The position numbers and the translations under genes were made by a program. A DNA stretch of 64,000 bases from Nocardia elegans NBRC 108235 (GTDB lineage Bacteria; Actinomycetota; Actinomycetes; Mycobacteriales; Mycobacteriaceae), in NCBI RefSeq assembly GCF_001612845.1, contig NZ_BDBF01000034.1:28469-92468 (forward strand). Direction: 5' to 3'. Positions 7,509-15,518 of the stretch are shown piece after piece. The notes beneath the pieces were generated by a model, which was given only the letters and a program-made list of their open reading frames with translations, was not told where the DNA came from and searched no databases. Position 1 is the stretch's first letter. The number at the start of each line of letters is the position of its first letter.

Positions 7509-8771
7509 TCACCGGCCCAGCAGGCCCTTCGCGATATGGGTCACCTGGATCTCGTTGCTGCCGGCGTAGATCATCAGCGACTTGGCGTCGCGGGCGAGTT
7601 GTTCGACGCGGTATTCCTGCATGTAACCGTTACCGCCGAACAGTTGCACTGCCTCCATCGCGACCTCGGTGGCCGTCTCCGAGCAGTACAGCTTGATCGC
7701 CGAGGCCTCGGCCAGGGTCGGCGGTTTGCCCGCGCGGCCGCGTTCGAGCGTGTTGAAGACCATGTTCTGCACGTTGATGCGGGCGATCTCCATCTTCGCG
7801 AGCTTGAGCTGCACCAGCTGGAAGCGGCCGATCTCCTGCCCCCACAGCATGCGTGTCTTGGCGTATTCCACGCAGAGCCGGTGACATTCGTTGATGATGC
7901 CCAGCGCCATGAAACCCACGCCCACCCGCTCGGCGACGAAACTCGTTCGCGCGCTTTCTCGCCCGTCGCCGCCCTTGTGCTCCTCGGTCTCACCGAGCAG
8001 CCGGTCCTTGCCCAATCGCACGTTGTCGAAGAACAATTCGCCGGTGGGCGAGGAGTGCAAACCCATCTTCTTGAACGGTTTGCCCTGGGTGAAGCCCTCC
8101 ATGCCCTTGTCGAGGACGAAGGTGAGCACCTTGCGATCGCGTTTGTCGGTGCCGTCGCCCTCGTCGAGTTTGGCGTAGACGACCGCCACATCGGCGTACG
8201 GACCGTTGGTGATGAAGGTCTTCTGGCCGTTGAGGATGTAGTCCTCGCCGTCGCGCTTGACCGAGGTCTTCATGCCGCCGAAGGCATCCGAACCCGAATC
8301 CGGTTCCGTGATGGCCCAGGCCGCGACCTTCTTCAAGGTCACGATATCGGCGAGCCAGCGTTCCTTCTGCGCGAGCGTGCCGCGCGACATGATGGTGGCC
8401 GCGCCGAGACCGATCGAGACGCCCATCGCGGCGACCAAACCCATACTGACGCCGGACAATTCGCTGATCAGCACCGCCATCAACGACTGCTGCTCGCCGA
8501 CCGGGTCACCGCCGGACCTGGGTTTCTTGTCGCGCTGTCCGGCCTCGTCCGGCGCGGCCTCGGCGGCACGCTGCTTGGCGAGCATCTTCTCGATCGCCTC
8601 GGCGCCCATGGCGTCGATGCCGAACTCGCCGAACAGTTTTCGCAAAATCGGATACGGCGGCATCTCACCGCTGTCGAGGGCGTCCAGATGCGGCCGGATC
8701 TCCTTGTCGATGAAGGCGCGCACGGCCGCGCGGATCATCTCGTCGGTCTCGGACCATTCGAACATCGTCAT
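7509..8771 (-). CDS. Acyl-CoA dehydrogenase (FadE type)
   Basis: FAD-dependent acyl-CoA dehydrogenase of 420 residues, last gene of a five-gene leftward beta-oxidation unit. AWAITEPDSGSDAFGG (flavin contact), FITNGPYADV, GLHSSPTGELFFDNVR, RMLWGQEIGRFQLVQ, LFGGNGYMQEYRVEQ and SLMIYAGSNEIQ mark the family. The position that holds the catalytic Glu in medium-chain enzymes is Ala here (IYAGSNEIQ). A Glu in FVAERVGVG lies where isovaleryl- and long-chain dehydrogenases carry theirs, so the enzyme is probably active. It begins 12 bases after the SDR stop and probably oxidises the acyl-CoA used by the other four enzymes. Confidence 0.92.
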   Translation of the reverse strand: MTMFEWSETDEMIRAAVRAFIDKEIRPHLDALDSGEMPPYPILRKLFGEFGIDAMGAEAIEKMLAKQRAAEAAPDEAGQRDKKPRSGGDPVGEQQSLMAVLISELSGVSMGLVAAMGVSIGLGAATIMSRGTLAQKERWLADIVTLKKVAAWAITEPDSGSDAFGGMKTSVKRDGEDYILNGQKTFITNGPYADVAVVYAKLDEGDGTDKRDRKVLTFVLDKGMEGFTQGKPFKKMGLHSSPTGELFFDNVRLGKDRLLGETEEHKGGDGRESARTSFVAERVGVGFMALGIINECHRLCVEYAKTRMLWGQEIGRFQLVQLKLAKMEIARINVQNMVFNTLERGRAGKPPTLAEASAIKLYCSETATEVAMEAVQLFGGNGYMQEYRVEQLARDAKSLMIYAGSNEIQVTHIAKGLLGR

Positions 8772-8783
8772 TCTCCTCCAGCG

Positions 8784-9653
8784 TCAGGGCAGCCGGGCTG
8801 CGATGTCGTCGATCAGCCAGGGGCCGTCGGTTTCGATGGTCTTCACGTCGTGCCAGCCGCCGAGCTCGGAGATGGCCCCGCCCTGGACGGCGAAGACCTT
8901 GCCGGTGACCGGGCATTTATCGGTGGCCAGATAGGCGACCAGCGGCGAGATGTTGGCCGGGCTGAAGGCGTCGAATTCCCCTTCGCCCACCTCGGCGGCG
9001 AAGATCGCGCCCATACCGGGTGTGGCCAGGGTCAAGCGGGTGCGCGCCATCGGGGCGATGGCGTTGACCCGCACGCCGTAGCGTTCCAGTTCCTCCGCCG
9101 CGACCAGGGTCAACGCGGCGATACCGGCCTTGGCCGCGCCGTAGTTCGCCTGGCCGGCGTTGGGCAGGGTGACGCCGGAGGCCGAGGCGGTGTTGACGAC
9201 GGCGGCATTGGGCTGCTTACCGGCCTTCGACTGGTCCTTCCAGTACGCCGCGGCATGGCGCAGCACGTTGAAGTGGCCCTTCAGATGCACCGCGATGACC
9301 GCGTCCCACTGCGATTCCTCCAGTCCGGCGATGAACCCGTCACGCAGGATGCCGGCGTTGTTGATCACCACGTCGAGCGTGCCGAATTCCGAGATCGCCT
9401 GGTCCACAAGGTTTTTCGCACCGTCCCACTGCGCCACGTTGTCGGTGTTGGCCACCGCCTTCCCGCCCGCGGCGCGGATCTCCTCCACCACCTGCTGCGC
9501 CGGTCCGGCGTCGGCGCCCTCTCCGGCGTTGCTCCCGCCCAGATCGTTCACCACCACCGAGGCGCCCTCACGCGCGAACAACAGCGCGTGTTCGCGTCCG
9601 ATGCCGCGGCCGGCGCCGGTGATGACGGCGACCCGCCCATCCAATACACCCAT
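8784..9653 (-). CDS. SDR family 3-hydroxyacyl-CoA / 17-beta-hydroxysteroid-type dehydrogenase
   Basis: NAD(P)-dependent short-chain dehydrogenase of 289 residues. The cofactor motif TGAGRGIG is at residues 12-19, NNAG near 99, and the catalytic Ser with YGAAK near 175. The long form with VVVNDLGG and the C-terminal segment after residue 230 resembles the dehydrogenase half of peroxisomal multifunctional enzyme 2 and mycobacterial Hsd4A-like proteins. It probably carries out the third step of beta-oxidation. The start ATG at 9653 has CCGAGGAG in front of it; the longer frame has no support. Its neighbours are a MaoC hydratase and an acyl-CoA dehydrogenase. Confidence 0.88.
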   Translation of the reverse strand: MGVLDGRVAVITGAGRGIGREHALLFAREGASVVVNDLGGSNAGEGADAGPAQQVVEEIRAAGGKAVANTDNVAQWDGAKNLVDQAISEFGTLDVVINNAGILRDGFIAGLEESQWDAVIAVHLKGHFNVLRHAAAYWKDQSKAGKQPNAAVVNTASASGVTLPNAGQANYGAAKAGIAALTLVAAEELERYGVRVNAIAPMARTRLTLATPGMGAIFAAEVGEGEFDAFSPANISPLVAYLATDKCPVTGKVFAVQGGAISELGGWHDVKTIETDGPWLIDDIAARLP

Positions 9654-9667
9654 GAAAGTCTCCTCGG

Positions 9668-10549
9668 CTACGAGTTGTCGGCGACGACCGCCAGGCCGTC
9701 GGTCAGAACGAGATCGGTTCCGCGCGCGGTGCGGAACGCGTAGGTGGTGTCGGAGCCGGTCGAGCCGACCTTCCAGATCTGCGTCTCCAGGTCGTCGCCG
9801 GGGAACACCATCTTCGAGAAGCGCACCGCGAAACGCTTCAACCGGTGCACATCGGAACCGGCGACCTCGGTGAGGACCGCCCACGACGACATCGCCATCG
9901 TGCACAGACCGTGCGCGATGATGCCGGGCAGTCCGGCATCCTTGGCGACCTGCTCGTCCAGGTGCAGCGGCACCGGATCGCCGGAGGCGGGGGCGTAGCG
10001 GTAGGTCTGATCGTCGTCCACGTGGGCGGCGACCCGGGCCAGGGGCGGCTGCGCCTCCAATTCCGGATCGAACTTGTGCGCCGGCGCGCTCTCACCGACC
10101 CGCTTGCCGACATCGATGTTGCGGAAGAAGGCGGTCAGGTACTGCTCGTTGACCAGCTCACCCTCGGAGTCCCGGCATTCGATGAGAATGGTGATGGTGG
10201 TGCCGTTCTCCCGGCCCTCGTAGCCGACCGCCTTGGCCCGCGAGACCAGCCGATCACCGGGCCGGATCGGGCGGTGGAAGTGAAAGTCCTGCTCGCCGTG
10301 CACGACCCGGCCGAAGATGTCCATCGGGACGACGTCGATCACGGGCATCATCATCGCCTCGAAGACGGGCACGATGGCGAAGACGGGTGGGGCGATATCG
10401 CCGGACAGGTGGGCCGGAATCGGGTCGTTGGTGGCCGCGGCGTACTCGGCGATCCGCTCCCGGGTGACCTCGAATCGTTCCTCGTCGGACCAGACGTTCA
10501 GGCCCGCGTCGTCGAATTCCACGGGCCGGGGTGCTGTTTCGGTGGCCAT
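9668..10549 (-). CDS. MaoC-like enoyl-CoA hydratase (Hsd4B-like double hot dog)
   Basis: The 293-residue protein has two hot-dog halves. The second carries the hydratase-2 motif YAPASGDPVPLHLDEQVAKDAG followed by GIIAHGLCTM, with the catalytic Asp and His. The first half (FEVTRERIAEYAAATNDP) is the degenerate repeat typical of the actinobacterial and eukaryotic type-2 hydratases. It should hydrate trans-2-enoyl-CoA made by the dehydrogenase. The start ATG is at 10549 (MATETAPRP). The downstream SDR begins 14 bases later, which supports one transcript. Confidence 0.87.
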   Translation of the reverse strand: MATETAPRPVEFDDAGLNVWSDEERFEVTRERIAEYAAATNDPIPAHLSGDIAPPVFAIVPVFEAMMMPVIDVVPMDIFGRVVHGEQDFHFHRPIRPGDRLVSRAKAVGYEGRENGTTITILIECRDSEGELVNEQYLTAFFRNIDVGKRVGESAPAHKFDPELEAQPPLARVAAHVDDDQTYRYAPASGDPVPLHLDEQVAKDAGLPGIIAHGLCTMAMSSWAVLTEVAGSDVHRLKRFAVRFSKMVFPGDDLETQIWKVGSTGSDTTYAFRTARGTDLVLTDGLAVVADNS

Positions 10550-10560
10550 CTGCGCCCCTG

Positions 10561-10995
10561 CTATGCCGTCGCGAGGGCGTCGAGTTGTTCGAGGGTGGTG
10601 TTCAGCTGCTTGGCGCCGTCCTTCTCCACCGCCTTGCCGAGCGCGCCCTTGATGAGCGCGCCCTCGAAATCGCCGGAGACCGAGAACGTGCTGCCGGCCC
10701 CCTCGGGCGTGATGTCGAAGGAGAACTTCACCTTCACACCGGCCATACCGGCGCCGCTGAGCACCAGGTTGTTCGGCGAATTCACCTCCTCGACAACCCA
10801 TTCCATCTTGTTCGCCATGCCGAGCATCATGATCTTGGCGACCAGCTTCGAGCCCGTGGTGAGCGTGGCCGGCGGTTCCTCCATCCAGCGCTCGTGGATG
10901 GTGAACCACTTGTCCCAGGTCTGCGGATCCGAGACGACCGCCCACAGCGCGTCCGGGGTGGCGTTGAGGTTCTTGGTGGCTTCGATGTGACCCAT
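10561..10995 (-). CDS. SRPBCC (polyketide cyclase/START-like) family protein
   Basis: The 144-residue protein starts MGHIEATKNLNATPDALWAVV and has the SRPBCC fold pattern: beta strand, WDKWFTIHERW, then GSKLVAKI, and a long C-terminal helix. Database names for such proteins include Rv0910-family toxin, which rests on one mycobacterial study; in this context, inside a beta-oxidation operon, a hydrophobic-ligand carrier or cyclase role is more plausible. The start at 10995 is well supported by AAAGGAG 7 bases upstream. It lies 13 bases after the thiolase stop and 11 bases before the MaoC start. Confidence 0.78.
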   Translation of the reverse strand: MGHIEATKNLNATPDALWAVVSDPQTWDKWFTIHERWMEEPPATLTTGSKLVAKIMMLGMANKMEWVVEEVNSPNNLVLSGAGMAGVKVKFSFDITPEGAGSTFSVSGDFEGALIKGALGKAVEKDGAKQLNTTLEQLDALATA

Positions 10996-11008
10996 GCTCG
11001 TACTCCTT

Positions 11009-12226
11009 TCAGCGCTCGGCGCGCTGGTAGGCGGTGACGACCGCGGCTCCGCCGAGGCCGATGTTGTGCTGCAGCGCGGCGGTGACACCGTCCACCTGAC
11101 GCTTGTCGGCCTCGCCGCGCAGCTGCCAGGTGAGCTCGCTGCATTGCGCCAAACCCGTCGCGCCCAGCGGATGCCCCTTGGAAATGAGGCCGCCGGAGGG
11201 GTTGACCACCCACTTGCCGCCGTAGGTCGTCTGCTCGCCGTCGATGAGGCTGCCGGCCTCACCCTCGCCACACAGGCCCAGCGCCTCGTAGAGCAGCAGT
11301 TCGTTGGCGGAGAAGCAGTCGTGCAGTTCGATCACCTGGAAGTCCTGCGGGCCCAGGCCCGACTGCCGGTACACCTGCTGCGCGGCTTGCACATTCATGT
11401 CGTAACCGATGAGGTTCTTCGCGGTGCCGTCGAAGGTGGATGCGAAATCGGTGGTCATCGCCTGGCCCACGATCTCCACCGCTCGCCCGGCCAGACCGTG
11501 GCGGTCGACGAAGTCCTCGGAGGCGAGGACCACCGCGCCCGAACCGTCCGAGGTCGGCGAGCACTGCAGCTTGGTGAGCGGGTCGTAGATCATCCGCGCG
11601 CCCAGGATGTCGTCGAGCGAATATTCGTCCTGGAACTGCGAATACGGATTGTTCACCGAATGCTTGTGATTCTTGAATCCGATCTTCGCGAAATGCTCCG
11701 CGGTGGTGCCGTACTGCTTCATATGTTCGCGGCCCGCGGCGCCGAACATCCACGGCGCCGGCGGGAACAGGACCTCGGAGATCTCGGCCAGCGCCATCAT
11801 GTGCTTGGCCATCGGCTGCTCGCGGTCGTCCCAGGTGGACCCGAGCGATCCGGGCTGCATCTTCTCGAAGCCCAGCGCGAGAGTGCAGTCGGCCAGCCCG
11901 CCCCGAATCGCCTGTGCCGCAAGGTAGAGCGCGGTGGATCCGGTGGAACAGTTGTTGTTCACGTTGATCACCGGGATACCGGTCATCCCCAGTTCGTAGA
12001 CCGCGCGCTGGCCGGAGGTGGACTCGCCGTAGACGTAGCCCACGTAGGCCTGCTGCACCTCGCGATAGTCGATTCCGGCGTCGGCCAGCGCCTTGGTGCC
12101 GGATTCGCGGGCCATATCCGGGTAGTCCCACGCGCGGGTCGTCCCGGCGGCCTCCTCGACCTGCCGCCGCCCCGGCTTCTCGAACTTCGTCATTCCGACG
12201 CCGACGACGTAGACCTTGTTCGTCAT
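11009..12226 (-). CDS. Thiolase / SCP-x type acetyl-CoA acyltransferase
   Basis: The 405-residue protein belongs to the SCP2/SCPx thiolase group that cleaves branched or sterol-derived 3-ketoacyl-CoA. The nucleophile Cys is in NVNNNCSTGS near residue 93, the second site in ELHDCFSANE, and the His in GGLISKGHPLGATG. It is the first gene of the five-gene operon (thiolase, SRPBCC, MaoC, SDR, acyl-CoA dehydrogenase). The start ATG at 12226 (MTNKVYVVGVG) has AGAAGGG upstream. A palindrome, ACATAC-N6-GTATGT, lies 75 bases upstream and probably controls the operon. Confidence 0.9.
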   Translation of the reverse strand: MTNKVYVVGVGMTKFEKPGRRQVEEAAGTTRAWDYPDMARESGTKALADAGIDYREVQQAYVGYVYGESTSGQRAVYELGMTGIPVINVNNNCSTGSTALYLAAQAIRGGLADCTLALGFEKMQPGSLGSTWDDREQPMAKHMMALAEISEVLFPPAPWMFGAAGREHMKQYGTTAEHFAKIGFKNHKHSVNNPYSQFQDEYSLDDILGARMIYDPLTKLQCSPTSDGSGAVVLASEDFVDRHGLAGRAVEIVGQAMTTDFASTFDGTAKNLIGYDMNVQAAQQVYRQSGLGPQDFQVIELHDCFSANELLLYEALGLCGEGEAGSLIDGEQTTYGGKWVVNPSGGLISKGHPLGATGLAQCSELTWQLRGEADKRQVDGVTAALQHNIGLGGAAVVTAYQRAER

Positions 12227-12609
12227 CGAACCACCCTTCTCCCAGTCGGCCGCCCCCGCGAGCGGCAGTGGTCGATCCGTTCCGATCGAACTGGAAACAA
12301 ACATACGGAGCTGTATGTAAATGCGCAATAGGGTGCGCGAGTTCGCTGCCGGATCGGGAGGTATGCCCAGTTAGGACGTTTGTGTTGATACGTACAGGTG
12401 CATCTGTAGCTCGCTATAGCGCGCCCCGGCACCGGCGCACCGGCGGGGCGGTACGGCAGTCAGCGGTGGCGCCCGTAACAGCAGCCCGATCTCCCGCGCG
12501 CAAGAGTCGGCGCATCGGACCGCGCCGCAGCATCATTGGTCGCGAGGCGGCTACCGGGAAGCCCCACGGCCACCGCACATCGGCGCCGGCGCGGAGCCTT
12601 TCAGAGCTC
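12227..12609. other. Upstream region of the beta-oxidation operon
   Basis: This 383-base gap lies between the thiolase start and the end of the TetR gene. It holds the ACATAC palindrome at 12301-12318 and, around 12360-12420, a less GC-rich stretch that could contain the promoter. I see no convincing coding frame here. Confidence 0.6.
12301..12318. promoter_or_regulatory. Palindromic operator ACATAC-N6-GTATGT before the thiolase gene
   Basis: Perfect six-base inverted arms around GGAGCT. A similar site, ACATAC-N6-GCATGA, lies at 13272-13289 just before the TetR gene at 12610-13254, which makes that regulator the likely binder. Confidence 0.6.
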
Positions 12610-13254
12610 TCAGCCCCCGATTCCCAGGCCCGGCAGTGCGGATTCGGCGGCCCGGCGCAGATGCGCAGACGCTCGCTGCCAGCGGCGGTGGGCACGCTCC
12701 GGATCCGGGGATACGAAGTTGGAGACCAGAATTCCGCGCAAGGTGTCCATCGCGGTATAGGCGAAATCCCGAACTTCCTTGCGCCGCAATTCGTCCGGGA
12801 CCAATTGCGATACCGCCATCAGGACGGCGTTGTTGACGAACGGCTCGACCTTCTCGGCCTCGGCGGCCAGCACCGGATCGGTGCGCCCGGCCACCCACAG
12901 CTCCATGGCCGCGATGAACAGCGGTCCTTGATGCAGCTCCCACATCGCGTCGAGGGTGGCGCCGATCGGATCGTCGCCGGCGCGCAACCGGCCCAGTTCC
13001 TTCATCGCGGCCTCGGTGCGCCGCTGCGCGAGATGCGAGATGGCGGCCACCACCAGATCCGTCTTGGAACCGAAGTGGTGCACCTGAGCGCCGCGAGTGA
13101 CCCCGGCCCGTTCCGCGACGCGCGGCGTCGTGGTGCCCGCATAGCCGTATTCGACCAGGCAATCGATGGTCGCGTCGAGCAGCCGCACCCGCATCTCACT
13201 GCTGCGCTGCTCCTGCGTACGACGCGGCGGCTTACCGACGACAGATCTGGCCAT
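12610..13254 (-). CDS. TetR family regulator, probable repressor of the adjacent beta-oxidation operon
   Basis: The 214-residue protein carries a TetR helix-turn-helix at about residues 22-66 (RVRLLDATIDCLVEYGYAGTTT, then VAERAGVTRGAQVHHFGSK). The C-terminal helical domain is of the usual size. It is transcribed in the same direction as the operon 383 bases downstream. Sites resembling ACATAC-N6-GTATGT occur 18 bases before its own start and 75 bases before the thiolase start, consistent with control of both. A fatty acyl-CoA or sterol-CoA ligand is a guess from the context. Confidence 0.85.
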   Translation of the reverse strand: MARSVVGKPPRRTQEQRSSEMRVRLLDATIDCLVEYGYAGTTTPRVAERAGVTRGAQVHHFGSKTDLVVAAISHLAQRRTEAAMKELGRLRAGDDPIGATLDAMWELHQGPLFIAAMELWVAGRTDPVLAAEAEKVEPFVNNAVLMAVSQLVPDELRRKEVRDFAYTAMDTLRGILVSNFVSPDPERAHRRWQRASAHLRRAAESALPGLGIGG

Positions 13255-13271
13255 TCGGAAATCCTACACTT

Positions 13272-13289
13272 ACATACACACGTGCATGA
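13272..13289. promoter_or_regulatory. Operator-like site ACATAC-N6-GCATGA before the TetR gene
   Basis: The left half is identical to that of the site at 12301-12318 and the right half is close (GCATGA against GTATGT). It lies 18 bases upstream of the TetR start, where a bound repressor would block transcription or initiation. Confidence 0.5.
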
Positions 13290-13292
13290 AAC

Positions 13293-13898
13293 TTACTCGG
13301 GCTCGCGCGCCGCACGGCCGCGCTGGATCGCGGCCAGCACCACCCGCACGCCGGCGCCGATGAGCGCCAGATCGGCCAGGATCTGGACAGTCACCATGAC
13401 GCGGGCGGCCTGCGAGGTCGCAGCGATATCGCCGAAACCGACCGTTCCCAGCACGGTCACCGTGAAGTAGAGGGAATCGACCCGGGTCAGCAGGATCGTG
13501 AAACTGTCCGGCGCGGCCGACGACGTCAACACATACGTCGTGGCGAATACCAGAATGAACAACACCGCGATCATGGTCAGCGCCTCGGCTCCGCGGAGTC
13601 CGGGATAGGGCGCGGCGACGATGCGTGTGGCCTGCCGCACGATGAGCACGACGACCAACACCAGACCACCACACAGGCCCAGTAGCGGGCCGAGCTTGTC
13701 CAGATGATGAAAGGGCAGGACGAAATACAGCGCGACGAGCACGATCGTCGTCACCGCGGTCCGGGCGGCGGCATACAACACCGCCCGCCGCCGCGCACCG
13801 TCACCGCCGCTCCACTGTTCCTGCGGATCCATCCTGACCTCCCGGTCGAGTTCTGCCGCCCGCTCGGGATCACTCAACCACGCCGGAGGGTCGCACAA
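13293..13898 (-). CDS. Two-pore-domain-like potassium channel family protein
   Basis: The 201-residue protein has about four hydrophobic helices (near residues 43-62, 70-88, 105-125, 155-190). A pore loop with the selectivity-filter-like sequence TVLGTVGFGD lies between the last two, matching the ion channel family (KcsA-like TVGYG with Tyr changed to Phe, as seen in many bacterial channels). No RCK/TrkA-N regulatory domain is attached. The translation start may instead be at the MDPQEQW methionine 22 codons in. It stands alone, upstream of the MFS exporter gene in the same direction with a 26-base gap. Confidence 0.8.
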   Translation of the reverse strand: MCDPPAWLSDPERAAELDREVRMDPQEQWSGGDGARRRAVLYAAARTAVTTIVLVALYFVLPFHHLDKLGPLLGLCGGLVLVVVLIVRQATRIVAAPYPGLRGAEALTMIAVLFILVFATTYVLTSSAAPDSFTILLTRVDSLYFTVTVLGTVGFGDIAATSQAARVMVTVQILADLALIGAGVRVVLAAIQRGRAAREPE

Positions 13899-13924
13899 GG
13901 GGAGGTTGCCCGGCGTTCTCCCGG

Positions 13925-15247
13925 TCAGCTACGGGCGAGGGCGACCGGTTCGCGGCGTCGCGCCACGCGGCGGGACGACCACACGGTGATGGTGAACAGC
14001 ACCACTCCCGCGACGGCGAGGCCCGCGCCCACGACGGCGGGTGCGGTGTAACCGAGGCCCGCCGCGATCACGAGGCCGCCCAGCCAGGCGCCGGCGGCGT
14101 TGGCGATGTTCAGGGCGGCGTGGTTGAGGGCGGCGGCGAGGGTTTGGGCGTCGTGGGCGACGTCCATCAGGCGGGTTTGCAGGCCGGGCGCCAGTGCGGC
14201 TCCGGAGGCGCCGACCAGGAAGGCGCCCGCGGCGGCGGTGAACGGATTGTGAGCTGCCGCAACGAAAGCCGCGAGAATCACGACCATCGCGATCAGCGCG
14301 ACGAACACCGAGCGGTCCACGCCGCGGTCGGCGAGGACGCCGCCGCCGATGTTGCCCGCGACCATGCCCAGGCCGAACAGTGCCAGCACGATCGGCACGA
14401 GGCCCTGACCCATGCCGGCGACATCGGTGAGAGTCGAGGTGATGTAGGTGTACACCGCGAACATGCCGCCGAAGCCGACCGCGCCGACCAGCAGCGTCAG
14501 CAGGACCTGGGGGCGGCGCAGGGCGGTCAGTTCGGTGCGCGGATCGGTCACCCGCACGCCGTGCAGATCGGGCACGAAGCGGGTGATCGCGAAGACCGTG
14601 GCGAGCCCGATGACGGCGACGACCACGTAGGCGTCACGCCAGCCGAGCCCCTGCCCGAGCCAGGTGGCCGCGGGGACGCCCACCACATTGGCGGCACTCA
14701 GGCCCAGCATCACCGCGGCGACGGCCTTGGCCCGCTGCCCCACCGGCGCCAGCGAGGCGGCGGCCAGCGAGGCGACACCGAAGTAGGCGCCGTGCGGAAG
14801 GCCCGCGACGAAACGCGCGGCGACCAACGCCGGGAACGCCGGGGCCAGCACCGAGGCGATATTTCCGACGGTGAACGCGATCATCAAGGCGATCAGCAGG
14901 CGCTTGCGCGGCATGCGGGCGCACAGTGCCGCGATCACGGGCGCGCCGACCACCACGCCCAGCGCGTACGCCGAGACGGCATGTCCACCGGTGGGCTCAG
15001 AAACATGCAGGTCCGCGGCGATGTCGGGCAGCAGTCCCATGGTGACGAATTCGGTGGTGCCGATCCCGAAACCGCCGAGCGCCAGCGCGAGCATCGCCGG
15101 AACATGCCATCCGGTGCGGGCGGAAGTCTCCGGCGCCGAGCCGAGCGCCGCACGGGACGACGCGTCACTCGCGGATGGCCCCGAGGGGACGTCGACGGGA
15201 GGTGCGGTACGCACGGGAGCTGAGTCGGCCACGGGTGTGGCCAACAC
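13925..15247 (-). CDS. MFS transporter, DHA1 drug/sugar efflux type
   Basis: The 440-residue protein has twelve predicted membrane helices starting near residue 48. GGFGIGTTEFVTMGLLPDIA in helix 1 and RMPRKRLL between helices 2 and 3 are typical of the AraJ/SotB/Cmx-like DHA1 exporters. The first 45 residues are Ala/Pro/Ser-rich and cytoplasmic, so the true start could be further in. The substrate is unknown. The gene lies downstream of icd in the same direction but is separated by a hairpin at 15433-15474. Confidence 0.88.
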   Translation of the reverse strand: MLATPVADSAPVRTAPPVDVPSGPSASDASSRAALGSAPETSARTGWHVPAMLALALGGFGIGTTEFVTMGLLPDIAADLHVSEPTGGHAVSAYALGVVVGAPVIAALCARMPRKRLLIALMIAFTVGNIASVLAPAFPALVAARFVAGLPHGAYFGVASLAAASLAPVGQRAKAVAAVMLGLSAANVVGVPAATWLGQGLGWRDAYVVVAVIGLATVFAITRFVPDLHGVRVTDPRTELTALRRPQVLLTLLVGAVGFGGMFAVYTYITSTLTDVAGMGQGLVPIVLALFGLGMVAGNIGGGVLADRGVDRSVFVALIAMVVILAAFVAAAHNPFTAAAGAFLVGASGAALAPGLQTRLMDVAHDAQTLAAALNHAALNIANAAGAWLGGLVIAAGLGYTAPAVVGAGLAVAGVVLFTITVWSSRRVARRREPVALARS

Positions 15248-15432
15248 GCGCGGCCGTCGCGGCGATACCGGCGGCCGGGGTGATTCGACTCACCGGAACC
15301 GGCGCCCGCTCGTCGGCGCGTACGGCGAACATCGAAATCGTTGCGGAACAACGGCTCTCGCCGCATCGGAGGCCGCGCCCGGCGCGCTGTCGGATACCTC
15401 ACATGCCACGCGATCGGGTGCGGAAAGCAATT

Positions 15433-15474
15433 CGGGCACCCGCGGCCACCGGGATCGGTGGGGGCGGGTGCCCG
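15433..15474 (-). terminator. Hairpin terminator after icd
   Basis: Eleven-base arms CGGGCACCCGC and GCGGGTGCCCG pair perfectly around a 20-base loop that itself can fold. It begins 45 bases past the icd stop codon. No T tract follows. Confidence 0.6.
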
Positions 15475-15518
15475 GATATGTCTACCGGCCGCGCCGGATT
15501 CCGGCCGGTCGTGAGCGT

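Noticed and set aside
7536..9743. A 735-codon plus-strand frame through the acyl-CoA dehydrogenase and SDR genes
   Set aside because: It is the antisense shadow of two well-supported genes and is His/Gly/Asp-rich without domains.
10561..10995. Type II toxin-antitoxin system (Rv0910-like toxin)
   Set aside because: The SRPBCC protein lies within a beta-oxidation operon with no antitoxin gene beside it, so the toxin label is not adopted.
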